Of a DNA stretch of 64,000 nt, positions 23,101 to 35,677 are shown piece after piece. This DNA comes from Musa acuminata AAA Group (lineage: Eukaryota > Streptophyta > Magnoliopsida > Zingiberales > Musaceae): the NCBI RefSeq assembly GCF_036884655.1, contig NC_088340.1, positions 33,204,501 to 33,268,500 on the forward strand, given 5' to 3'. The translations under genes were made by a program, and so were the position numbers. The notes under the pieces were generated by a model. That model was not told where the DNA came from. It did no database searches and saw only the letters and a program-made list of their open reading frames with translations. The stretch's first letter is position 1; the number at the start of each line of letters is the position of its first letter.

Positions 23101-26100
23101 AATAAAGTTAACTTATGCTTACATTGACAGAGCAAAATAGAGCCTTCTCGTTGATGAAAGCTTGTAATCTTTTAGTCTTGGCTATATTTCCTTTAATACT
23201 TTTTATTTGCTTTGTATCATTGTAGACAGAACTGCTGCATGCACGCAATGCTGATTGCATCCTCTCCTAGGTTCAAATAATGCAGTCAAGGTAAGCGTTA
23301 AATTTTTTTTGTGTCTCAATCATGAACCATAAAGCATGGTTTAAAATAAAAGTCAGAGTCCAAGATATATGAACATATCACTCGTGAACAACAAAACTTG
23401 TTTAGAAACTAGAAAGTACTGGTCGAATTAGTAATTACCAGTCTAGTTACTAATGGAATTACACTGGTTTATGTTTTTTTCTGATGGTACATGGCAATAC
23501 AGGTTACTATACTGCTCAATATCTCATTATGTACTGGTATAATAGGGTTGTCAACACCGGTATTTAAAAGATGAAACCTTGCTAGACAGGCTTATAACTA
23601 TATGTATAAGCATAAGGAAAACTCGCCATATTTGCTGCAAGAATCATAGGGGATGTAAGCCATGTCAAAATGCCATTTTCCAAATAAGCATACCAATAAT
23701 CACATATTTACCAAGTGAACAAAGGCCTTTTTATAATAGTGGCGATACATTCAAGTTAAATGAGAAACTGAAGAAAAAGCTTTAGATGTTTCATAAATCT
23801 TCATAATATGGTTTGCAAACCATAGCCCTGAATCAGATCTCTAGTTTGCCTATTTTAACAGTGAAATGATGTAATTTACATGTCTACTTGGTTAATTACA
23901 AGCCCCTGGATAGAGGTCCAGACTGTTGGACCACGAGTATCAACTGACCGCATCTGATCCAACAGTGAATATATACATCCTTATCAACTTGATGTAAAGC
24001 AAGGGATGAAAATGGAAAGCTTGATCCTCTTAGTTGTTTCTTTGTCATTTTTGTCAATACCTACCTAGATGGACCATATTAGACAATCTTCAATTCTTGA
24101 TAATAATTGATTGTTTATTCATATTTTCTCCTCTCCTTTATATGTCTTTCACCAAACATCATAGTAAAATATTTGCTAAGTAAACCAGCTCAATTTTGTG
24201 ATATCAAACTTCTTTTTTTTTTTGTCATTCTGTAATTGTTCTGACTTTTGATGGAAATCAGATGAAGATGAAAAAATCAAAACTTTTTCATGCACTTTTC
24301 TAAAAGAAAACAGCCTATATTGATTAAATAAATTGTCATAGACACATTATTTATAATTAGGAGAAATCAAGAACCTTATCATAGCAATTACATATCATCC
24401 AACTCCTGATTTTGACATTTTATGTTTGTACTTAATCTATAAAATATAATGTTTCATATCAGCCAGTCTCTTTTCCTAAGCAAGCAATAAGAACATCCTC
24501 CTCTTGAAAGAGGTATTCAAGTCCTACTAAAATAAAGCACTTATATTTCTCATTATTTTTAAAGACAATTTTGAGAGATCTATAGAGCCCCATTTAGGAT
24601 CAATTTAGTGTCCAAAAGCTCTGATATCATTGTAGTATAAGTTAGACTAGTTATTTTCTTATTAACAATGGTATTTGGGGAATTGTATAATACAGGATTC
24701 ATGGCATGCAAAATTATTTTCTCTAGTCTTATGATCATAAGCCCTTGTTTATTCCTATGTTGTTTACAAATACAGAAGGATGAGTAAACTAATATAGATA
24801 CACATCCTATAATATCATGACTCATCACAATTTGAATTATCAATATTGTTCCCTCTCTTTCCTCTCTATCTCTGTTCTATTTCCCCCTTCTCTCTTTTCT
24901 CTTTCTCAATTTTCTCCTGAGTCTTCCCATGGAGATTAGAAGGTGCCTGACAGAAGGTTATAACTCCTATAATTGTATTTCTTTTATCACCATAGATGGG
25001 AGTTGATAGCTTGAAATGGATATTTTGCCAATGGTTAATTTTTTGCAAATAAACAACTGTCTGTACTATCCTTCACTGTTACTGAATGCCTCAAAAAAGT
25101 TAGAAAATATATAAAGAAATGTGAAAACAGTTAACAATAAAATATGCAAGAAGACATGAAGCAAGGAGTATAAATTAAACAGAGGAGACATACAGACCTT
25201 CTCAGCATCCAATCGTGCTCGGTATAGTTTTATGGTATGCCATAGAGCTCTTATTGAATGGTTCCTATTCCAAAATGATGCAAATTTGTATCTGACTCGA
25301 CCTGAAAATGGCCAAACAAATGCTTAGTTTAAGGCTAACTGTAAAACCATGGTATCTTCTTAATCAACCACAGGGTCGCATGAGATGGTTTTTTCTATTT
25401 TTCTATTCGAGTTGTAGAACATATATGAAGGAAGATGGTTTAAGGCAATGAATGACATAGGCCCTCATAAGAGAAGATCTTATTATGGTGCAAGGTAAGT
25501 AAATTAAGACAATGCATGACATGGCCTCTTAAGAGAAATATAGGGAATCTAAAATGAATTGAGTATTTATTGTGTTACGTCTACATATATAAAACATAAA
25601 CCAAGTACCCATGGTCAATAGCTATGTAATAACCAATTGCTTTCATTCAAGTTTCCAGCTTAAACAATTTATATATATTGTACAATTATTCTAAAATATT
25701 TTACTCCAATTATCATTTTGACAACAAAAACAAGTTGTTAATTCTTGGAATCAATATAATTTTCAGTTTTTACTGAATTAGGATATTCTCATAAATACTA
25801 ACATATTAAATTGAGACGTCTAGAAACAAATGTCTTACCATCTGGACCTTTTAAAGGAGGCACACCATGTCCGCCAGAACCCATCTGGAGAATTATTGTA
25901 ATTGCAGGATTAATACAAGCATGTTGGCTCCTTTTGATCTGTACTTCTAACACCGGAAAGCAATTTGACACAAAATTATAAATATAGAAAACTTTATGCA
26001 TTGAAGAACCAGAAAAGAGATCAAATATAGCAAAATATGATCAACATATATCATTTATATCACAAAAGTATTTAAGCATTTTAAAGTTGATTATTCTATA

Positions 26101-29100
26101 TAATTTAGGATACTGTAAGAGTAACCAGCAAAGAGTGCACATAAAGCAGAGTATAATCAACATACCACATATATATCACCAAAGGGAATAACCACCTGGA
26201 AAAGTTGACGTCAAGTGATTTTTCAGAATCTATGAAAAATTAATATACAGAAAACATTAATAAAATATGAGCAGTGAGAGTACTAAAATGAGAACATTGA
26301 TATATTTCTTGAAGGCTTAATCAATGTGGTTAGGTTATTCAAATGTAAGCCAAAATAATTTTAAGAACAGGGGATGAGATATCATAGCATCAAGATTGAC
26401 TAAGCCCAAAAATATGAAATCAGTATACCACCACCCACCTCATATATATATGTACATATATACATACATACAAACACACACACACACACACACACATACA
26501 TATGTACATATATATATAACATAATAATCTGCCTAATATATATACATAATATATATGTATGTATGTATATCTATGTATGTGTATGTATGTATGTATATAT
26601 ATACATATGTATATATACATATATATACATGCATATAAAGTTATTTCTGCCTAACTAGATGATTATAACATACAAAGTTATTTCTTTCTTCAATAGTAAC
26701 CTAATCAATGTGGTTAGGTTATTCAAAGGTAAGCCAAAATAATTTTAAGACCAGGGGATGAGATATCATAGCATCAAGATTGATTACACCCCTTATCAAA
26801 ATATGAAATCGGTATACCAAACCACCCACCTCATATAGAGTACAAGCTAAAATTAAAAAAATTGATCCACCATAAGTTTAGTGAAGTATGTAACTAATTG
26901 GATGTAAATTAATTTCATGCAAACAAAGAGAATTTTCATGGTGGTAAGCAAAAGCTTTGCTATAGGGTATTTTATTTATCTCAAATGAACAAAAATAAAA
27001 ATTATGTAAACTTAATAATCTGTCTAACTAGATGATTATAACATTGAAAGTTATTTCTTTCTTTAGCAGAAATTGATATTTTATTTCTTTAGCAGAAATT
27101 GACAGTTTGACTTGGGAACTTATAGTAAACAAATATAAGAAATATCCTTTTTCTTACCAATAGAGATCACATTCTATTTGCTTAAAAAAAACCAAATTAA
27201 GTATAGCTTAAGAATATGACCAAGTTCAATGTTTTCATGAATGCAAGAAATAAGCATGCCCATGAGAAAAATTAGTGTAATTTGCTTAAGTGAAGAATCA
27301 GCAATACCTTTCTTCCTCCATATGACTAGAATTATTTTCTCCTGTGCAATAATTAAACTAAATATGTTGTATCAAGTCACACTCTTTAGATTAATTTATT
27401 TGTAGAAAAGGCATTATTATAATTTAATGAAGTTTGTGACTAAACCTAAGAATCAAAATTCATTATAAACCAAGGGCATGTGTTATAAAGAAGAAAAAGT
27501 AAATTCCTCCCTGCAATCACAACAATGATAGGACTGATCTTTCTCAAAGGAGATGATTGATTCATTAGTGAGTTCTTTATATTTATATCCTCAATCCAAA
27601 ATCTTATACTGCATGTCGGTTAGCAATAATGAGTAGTCTTCTCGACCTGAAAAGTAAACTTATCAATTAGTAGTTTCTAGTTTCTGTGTACACTTGGGTG
27701 ACATGTGACTATGTCATTCAATAATTCATCAGGAGCATTGCACTATCACCATTATTCATAGATTTTTATAATCAATAACAACAAAAGAGTATCAACTTAA
27801 AACTGTACTAACTGACTGCATCAAGTTTTTGAGTTTAAAGAACAATGTAAAGAATATAGGTAGCCTATTGACAATCATAGACTACAATGTTTCCATCAAC
27901 AAAATTATCCAAAAAAGGAAAATATCTAAGCCAAGGGATTACCAGACCTTCATTTGTTTAGAGAAAACATTAGAATGGAAGCAAATGTGCCACGCAGAGA
28001 CATACATGCGCCCATGGTACAAAAATGATCTTTCAAGAGCACATGAATAACTGTGGCAAATAACCTGGAAAGAAACTGTTGCTTCAATATAATAACTAAA
28101 TTAGGTCTTAAAATTCTGAAAAATTTAATGTCATTCAAAAAAATATTTTTTTTATTGAAGTAGAGAAAGTTGCCTCATCTGAAGGTAGTTTAAATATGGT
28201 CTGCAGAGGCCCAGGTTTCTGATGAATTTCTGATGACAACCTTCTGCGTGCATCTGCTATGATAAAACTACTAAATGACCTAAAGAACAAATAATGCATT
28301 ATATTTAGAATGATTCAATCTAATAAAATTTATTGATAGAGAACTCTTACTCATAGAAATTTCAGATTGTATTAGCATTACAATCAACTATGAAAAGAAA
28401 GTCCAAATTGCAAATTGAAAAGAATGCATATAACTTGTGCTTGTGAACACAGATAAACACAAGATGATGCAGCATTCAGGATTCCGAAGCAAACAAGCGA
28501 ATTCAACTTATGTTGTGTTAATATGCATAAAACATTCAAGAACAAATCATAAAATATAGTTGGACAATTCACTCAGGAAAAAGTTGTCCAAGATGAGTTC
28601 ATCATACAGAAAAAAAACCATGTTAGAAGAGAACTAATATATAATAGTATAACTACTACTAACAGTGAATAAAAATAAAAAAAAGGTTCACAACGAGAAC
28701 AAATTACAAGCCATTAAAGAAAAATATTACCTTGAGAAAACTGCAGGTAGTTTAAATGAACTAATATGCAGACAGACCTAGAAAAGAAAATGTATAACAA
28801 TTACAAGAGCACAGTTAAGAGTTTCATGAGGATAATAGAAACTGAAAATATACTCATTTTACCTCTGCCAACGTGCTATCCAAAGTGTACCAGCTTGCCC
28901 CAGTATAGCCTTCTTCTACTGAAACAACCAAAGACCCAAGGACTGTGGATTTTCGTACTACATCCCAGTCATAAAATGTTATACTGATCTGAAATCAAAG
29001 TCGCAATAGAAAAAATTACCATGGAAAACACCAAATATCATAAAAGTTCATGAGTCTAGAGGACCTTTTTGTATTACATTATACATGGACATTATGTTTG

Positions 29101-32100
29101 GTACATGAATTATACCTCCATATCAATGATTAAATGAAGCTACTCTCTTGGAGTGTATGAAGCCTTGGTAAATCTAGAAAATGTTAGATATTGAAGAAAA
29201 TGAATTTATGTTGAGACAACAACCATTAAGACCTGAGAATAGTAAAAGACTTCGTCAATGGCATTGCTTTCTATCATATGTTAATTCAAGAAAGTATGTC
29301 CTTCTTTAGCAATTTATGTCGGCACTTATTTTGATTATATTGAATATACAATATAAATGAAGTAAATCCAATTTAGACCATCAAGTTGTCATGGCATGTC
29401 ACATGCCACGTGCTAGCATATCAAAATAGTGTTATTAGTTACTTTAGAGGTCATTTATTACATGTCAAAAAAAGGTGTAAAGAGAAAATTTTTTAGTTTT
29501 CAATATGTGCAACAATACTGAAAAAACTTCAATGAATTGTAGCAAGAAATAAGATTTTTGAAATGAAGAACTGACCTGAATAGGGAGCTTATCTACAAAG
29601 AAATTGAATTCTTCTCCCCATAAAGGGTCTCTTGAGCTGGGTATCATTGAGCTGCATTAGCAATGCAAATGGTACTTAAATAGTGCAACATTTCATCTGC
29701 ACACTAACCATGTGCAAGAAAGAAAAGTAGATTTTATTTGAAGTACAACTTTTGTTAGAGGTATTTGGATAAGTTAATTATCCTTGAGATTTGCATTGTA
29801 AAAAAGCGAAGATTTAAAAATCTCGATCCAATGCTGGTCCCTACAGTTGGTCAGACCAGTACAAAATACATATATATTGAGTGATAAACAATCTAGTATC
29901 ACCAAAAAGATAATAAAATAAATATATATATCAATATCGATTTATATGGTCCAATATAGTCCTTGGTTGAACTAGTAAATATCAATTGATACATACAAGT
30001 CCAACTGATGTATAAAACCTTGGTGGAAGAAACTATCACAAGTATCCAAGTCCAAGGTTTCAAATATGGATCAAACCGACCCATACTATTAATTTCAAGC
30101 AGCACAAATTGGTAGTTGAAAACAAATTATTAAAATTGATATCAGACTAATATTTATCTGTCTCTAAGTCAAACATAAATGAAAAAACTACGTCAGTCAT
30201 TTACTTAAATTGATTCAAGTAAGAAATTACAATCTACATAGACTATTCATAAGATAATATTGCATGGAAGTTAAGACCATCTTATCATACTTAGACACAA
30301 GGTTCGCCGTACCGTACCGGCGTCTCGACCCAGGCTCGGTATGGTACGGTACTGGTGTACTGGGCGGTACATCAGGGCGTACCGAGCGGTACATCCTGGT
30401 GTACCGAACAATTTTATACTTTTTCATACTGTAGCAGTGCTACAGTATAATACTGTAGCAATGTAGCGGTATCGGGCGGTCTGCGTACCGGGAACCTGTC
30501 GGACCGGTACGTACCGCCCGATACGGGCGGTACGCTTCGGTATGGCAGACCTTGCTTAGACGAACCATTATTACAGCAAGGCAATTGTTATTTCAATGGC
30601 TTAAGAGCTTCTTATCTTCTTCATTAGTTAGAAAAGAACCCATCGTATGCAAGGTTAAAAAGAAAAGCAGCAAATTGACCTTTCAATGACATTTTTTGTC
30701 TCCAAGGAATTTGAAAACTATGGTTGTTCCTCCTCCTCTCTGTTTTACTTTGTTTCCTTGGTAGAGATTTATAGGAATCCAACTTACAAAAGCATAGACT
30801 AAGGTTAAATTCATGTAAATCTAGCCTAGTTTTGAGCAGACTTTTAAGCCTAGATCCATACAAGTTGACCTAAATAACATAGATTGGCCTGTATCATCCA
30901 TGTACATACTGTACATCCAACAGGCATCACAAGGCTTGTACCATTCAGCACAAGGCCTTTACCGCTCAGTATGCCCAGAACAGGGGACAGTTTCTTTTTT
31001 TTTGTCTTTTAAGTATTTTTTTAGGTTTTTCTGTCAATCGGTATGTATCAGTGTCTCGACACAGTACACTGATATGGACCATCACAGTATCGATCCAAGT
31101 CCTAACCAATACAGTATAGGTATGCGAAACTACGAACCTTGAATAAAATAATATGACAATATTGAATCATAAAATAATAATAATCTCAAGTCTCAATTCA
31201 TCATGTTTCAAGCATCTAGTTCCAAGATGAGTCACCAAGCTTACAGTTAAAGCTATTAAGGCAAAATATTAAGTTTCAAAACTAATTATCAAGTTCCAAG
31301 CAACTAAGTTTTAGGGTATTGTTAATTAATATTGTTTTGTAACTTGTGTATCCTTGTAAATTGAGACCAGTAATTAGGTTACTGTGAGCTAAATTGATTA
31401 ATTAGGTATATGGTGACTGAGATATTTAACAAACAAATCATCTATTTAAGGAGGAAAGGAAGCTTGGGAGGAAATTTTGAATTCGGTAAATAAATCCTTG
31501 TAATTGAGTATCGAGGTCTTAGTTATTCAAAGAAAAAAGAGAGTTCTTTTTTGCCTTATCCTAAATACTCACTCACCCTCATCTTATTGTTTCATACCAG
31601 CAAGCATCTGAGTCTACAGTCTCCAGTGAGTATGAGGTTCATAGGAAACAATGTGGATACAATATCAATTATTAATTATTTTGTTATAAACTTGGGCTCA
31701 TGTCTATCTAATTCCAATGGACCAAAATCGGCTTTTCACCATATGTATGTGCTGACATAGCATGTTGGTATGCTGGTATAGACCGGACCCATATCAACGT
31801 AGCCATGGATCGGCACTATTCTGGTACTCAAAATTATGTTTCTTAAATATTTTGTTGCCATAAGTGAGGCCAAGAGTTCATTAGAGACAATACTGTAAAC
31901 TTAAACACTTAAAATGGGATGGTAGAATATGTAGATTAAAGTGCCTTAGCAACCATTATCAAGCAAAGACCAGAGCACCAAAGATCTAGATGCTTAACAA
32001 AAAACGTTATTGAGATAAGTTAATTACATAATAGATGTAGATCCAAACAACTTTGTCAGAACATTATCAGGAAGGAGCATGAATGCACTTACCTATACCG

Positions 32101-33126
32101 GGTTTGTCCGCCACAACTAATTATTGCGTAAGAATCTGATGTGCCATCCAGGTTTGCACCAATTAGGTTCTTGGCCGCCAGTAGTTCCAACTTAAGTACA
32201 AACATATTTAGACAATTGTATCTAGTACGGAAAATAAAAAGAGATGCATAACCTGTTTTCAAGTACTATTTGTCCAATAATGTTTTTCTTAAAACTGTAG
32301 AGCAAATTGTTCTACTCAAGTATTGTTATCCCAATAACTAGTGCAAACCTAACTAGAATTACCTTGACAAGATATGGAGAAGTGCCAAGCAAGTCTTCAT
32401 TTGATGGACATTTCTACATAATGAGTGAATTAATGTCAAAAAAATGGAAAGACCATTTTGTATAATGCAAAACCAGAATATCAACTGTTTCTTCAAAATA
32501 ATCTAAAGGCATTTCTCCTAGTCATGGTACATTGAAACAAGTCATTTCCTTCTGGCTCCATATTCTTTTATACCATCAGCCAAACCAAACATATGAAGAG
32601 ATCATATAACTGAAAATTGAAATGACGAGAACGAAAAATTGTAACTTCCATGTTGGCTAGTATACTTTTTTTTTTTTGAAGTTTTTTAAAAATAGAAAGT
32701 GAAGAACTTTCCAAGACCCGATTTGACTCAAACCTAGAAATTCCAGAAGAATAAACATAATTCTTTGAGTCCGACCTCCTCCTTGTCCTCGGATTCAAGA
32801 ACAATCTCCCTATTCGCTGCTGTTATTTCACTCCTACAGCGAGGCCAATCGAGCTCGCTTCCTTTGGAGGAGGAGGTAGAGCTCTCCCAAAAGATGAGGT
32901 AAGCCGCGATCAAGAGGATTGCAGAGGAGACCGCCACTTCAACCTCCCACCACGAGGGGAAGAGAACGTCTACCAGCATCTGCAATGGGAGAATGACCGA
33001 TATCTGGGACTTGGAGATCGAGATGGAGTTTTCTAGGGATTTGGAGCTCGGATTTGCTTCCGTTGGTTGCTCCAAAACGGGAGAGAGATTTATACGACCG
33101 TCGCGGGAAGTAAAAGGGCCAAACAT
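20185..33126 (-). CDS. BAGP1: C2, GRAM and VASt domain membrane protein (BAGP1-like)
   Basis: I model 18 exons, 620 residues, all junctions in phase: 33126-32776, 32413-32363, 32190-32093, 29651-29576, 28988-28863, 28777-28731, 28243-28174, 28064-27948, 26195-26166, 25938-25839, 25301-25198, 23266-23123, 23042-22938, 21267-21121, 21026-20973, 20826-20763, 20662-20601, 20301-20185. A hydrophobic segment (about 65-80) follows [14 protein letters not shown]2 domain (about 131-235) has [20 protein letters not shown] and [10 protein letters not shown]. The GRAM domain has [20 protein letters not shown] and [16 protein letters not shown]. The VASt domain (about 440-605) has [29 protein letters not shown] and [10 protein letters not shown]. 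Arabidopsis BAGP1 has this order and works with BAG6 and an aspartyl protease in defence autophagy; that role is inferred by homology. Start is uncertain: Met50, just before the membrane segment, is an alternative. Intron 7 appears to be GC-AG. Confidence 0.88.
23267..25197 (-). other. Large intron 11 of the BAGP1-like gene
   Basis: AT-rich intron of 1.9 kb. Around 23400-23560 are degenerate tactggt/accagt phrases of the dispersed repeat family described at 30297. No other structure was noticed. Confidence 0.6.
26321..27065. repeat. Imperfect tandem duplication of about 380 bp around microsatellites
   Basis: The sequence starting tcaatgtggttaggttattc at 26321 recurs at 26705, and more than 100 bases match with few changes, up to a cacccacctcatata phrase in both copies. 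The end of each unit, ctaactagatgattataaca, also recurs (26651 and 27024). The first copy has gained a CA and TA/GTA microsatellite block at about 26440-26640. The whole lies in intron 8 of the BAGP1-like gene. Confidence 0.85.
26440..26637. repeat. Compound CA / TA / GTAT microsatellite
   Basis: A pure CA tract near 26475-26496 is flanked by ta, gtat and tacata repeats. Short translations of it are meaningless low-complexity peptides. Confidence 0.9.
29652..32092 (-). other. Large intron 3 of the BAGP1-like gene, rich in insertions
   Basis: This 2.4-kb intron holds the intact miniature element at 30297-30554. Decayed relatives appear near 29830-30110, 30880-31141 and 31750-31850, recognised by ggtac/gtacc and accggt phrases and by caaggtt/aaccttg ends. 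Confidence 0.65.
30297..30554. mobile_element. Miniature inverted-repeat transposable element, hAT-like
   Basis: A 258-bp element, GC-rich amid AT-rich intron. Its ends are terminal inverted repeats: caaggttcgccgtaccg on the left and caaggtctgccataccg on the reversed right, 14 of 17 equal and all three differences transitions. It is flanked by the direct repeat cttagac at 30290-30296 and 30555-30561, or an 8-bp duplication with one mismatch. A target duplication of 7-8 bp with short TIRs points to the hAT superfamily. The interior is packed with ggtac/gtacc palindromes and has no coding capacity. Confidence 0.75.
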
Positions 33127-35677
33127 CGGCGAAATGCCCCCGTCGAACTAAGAACTAACAAAAACGCCACTGAGCGCGCATGGGGAAGACACGTTCTGCT
33201 TGACTTCCGCGTTCCCTTCATTTTAACATGCACCGGTCGTTTAACCAATAGAGTTTGAAGACGTGTGAGCTCATAGCATCGAGAAAGGCAAAGTCTACAT
33301 AAATCTTGCGGAGTACATAACCGTTTTGATGTCCGGGAGGCTTCGAAACCACTTGTCCAACTCTCTCGAAACGTACCCACGGGAAATCCTTCGAGGGCCC
33401 CATCTTTTGGACCACTCGCGATGGAGTCAGGGTTAGCGGGTACGGCGGATGGGGTTCGGAAGAGTAATGATCGGAAACGGTGGGAGGAGCCGAAAGGAGG
33501 ACGAGGAAAAGATGGCGGACGGCATTGCAGTGGCTCCGGCATGGCGTCGTCGCTGTAAAGCCACTGCGTTCATGATTTCTATTGCATGTGGGATTCCATT
33601 TGAAAGTACAGTGATGTCTTCATAAGCATATCTTTCTCAGCATGCATCACACAGAAAGCTAAAACATATTATATGATTGTGCCGGCGATCGAACAGACCT
33701 TTCAGTCTTCTTCCTCTTAACCAAAGAAAACAATGTAATAAACAGATTCTACTAGCTAACTGTTCTCTCTCATTTATCAGGGTGACTTGCAAGAGAAGCG
33801 TCTTCTACTCGCCGACCTGAAGTCAGGTCACTGTCAACTAAGCAAGGAGCAGAGTGGCACGCGAGGTGAGGTTGCAGGAGATAATAATGTTGCTGTGTCC
33901 TGGAGACCATATGATGCCGATGCTTGATGAGAAGAAGAAAGAGGAAAAGCTAAGCCATGAAACATCTGTGTTTGTCCAACCCTTTGTTGACCAAGCAATC
34001 CTGAGAGTTCAGCTTGGATCCACTGAAGTTACTCTCAGTGATCAGTCCATCTCTTGCCTAAGCTTTTGCTTAGTTATAGCTCGACCACATCAAGAACAAA
34101 GTTTAACATGAAGTTTATCTTATCATTACCAAGCTCTAACATGAACAAAGTTTATCTTGGAGGGACCAGATTTATATCAGTCAAGCTTTCACTGTTTGTT
34201 CATGAACTCGAGGTGATGGTGTGGAAGAGTGATGGAGGTCATAATTCCATGGAGATCTGTCACAAAACCTTCATCAGCAAAGTCTAATGGAATTCTAATC
34301 AGCTCGTACCTATCTAAAGGCAGCCTCTTCGTGCTGGAGATTGCCTTTGATCCCCTTGATTTGAAATTACAATAAGATTTTTCAAAATACCTATTGCAAA
34401 ATCTCACAAATCAAATTTTTCATGAGGGAAAATGTAAAAGAAAAAAATAATTACCTTAAAATTGATCTGTTTTATTGTAATGTAACTAAATATCTTTCCA
34501 AAAATTCCCTTCAATATTTAAATAATTCATGAAAAATAAATGATCTAAAGGAACACAAACGCCATATTTCCACTAGTCTCACAAAGTCAAAATTTGTTAG
34601 TCAAAATTGGAACAAGTCAACACAAGGTCGCTGGTTCTGAGTCGTTGCCATGGTCAACCAAATGTGACCGTGGGCAAGCATCAAGGCACATGGAAGACCA
34701 TGTGCCATCGGACCACCAGATCCCACCACGTGTTCCCCATGATGACCTCGTCAAGGGGACCACGAAACGCAAGCGGCACACGCTCATCAGTGCACCACTA
34801 CACCCATCAAGGCAGCGATCACCAAAAGGTCCAATCATCCAACGGCTACAATCGACGGCTATCTGATCCGTCAATTCGTAGATGGGACGGTCGACATACC
34901 GCCGTACATCTGATCCGTTATGTAACGACGGAAGCCCGTGGCCGTTTTCCTTCCGCTCTCCTTTCATTTTCTTTGTCGTTATGTCGATGGATGGCTTCAG
35001 CTCCTACTCACGTTCACAGCTCCCTCCTCTTCGGATCCCTTAATTCTGCCAGCCGCCACGAATTTGTGTGAGTTATACTTCTGAATCGTTGCATCCTTCA
35101 AGGATTTGTCTCTCTTTAGGTGGATTTGTGGTTGGATCCCCTTTTTGGGTACAGATTTTGTGGATTTGAGGTACGGAGTAGGGTTTCTCGGTGAATGGAT
35201 TTGGTAAAGCAGTGGTTTTCTGTACTTTGTTGTATTGGTCGCTTGATTTCGGTTTAGAGCGACCGGGAAACGGTGTTCTTTTCTTGGATGGTATCTAGGG
35301 TTCGGCAATGATAGTAAGTGAAAACCTATTTTCTAGTGGTTTTTCACTTCACAAGGTTGGATTTTGCTGAATTCCTTACTTAGTGTAGGCAGTTGATAGT
35401 GTGAGTGTTGAGATTGGGGGTGGCAAACTAAAGGGGGGCTTCAACCGTATGGTTTCATTAACCGAGTATTCGAGAGAGCAATGAACACAAAATTGGCATA
35501 GTCGTTGTTTTTTATTTTTTTCATCAGAAAGCTCACTATTTGTATATCTGTTTGGGTGTCCAGTTGTATTAGTTTTTTATTCCGTATTAATTTTGATGCA
35601 GCTTAGAACTAGTACATTTTATGATGTTCTCTTGATACTCTAGCTACTGTGTTCCGCTTTTGGCAGGGATTTATGCG
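33127..35677. other. Shared upstream region of BAGP1-like and FRL3-like genes
   Basis: The two genes are divergent, so both promoters should lie here. The part to 33560 is GC-rich and adjoins the BAGP1-like start. The FRL3-like 5' UTR probably contains an intron ending at the AG of 35665-35666, with a possible donor near 35068. A coding-like minus-strand stretch at 34189-34407 is discussed in the findings. Confidence 0.45.

Noticed and set aside
26420..26620. Open frame in the microsatellite block
   Set aside because: It only translates TA, CA and GTAT repeats into tyrosine, isoleucine and histidine runs.
33090..33542. 150-residue minus-strand frame upstream of the BAGP1-like gene
   Set aside because: Composition is proline- and arginine-rich without any domain, and it overlaps the expected promoter and 5' UTR.
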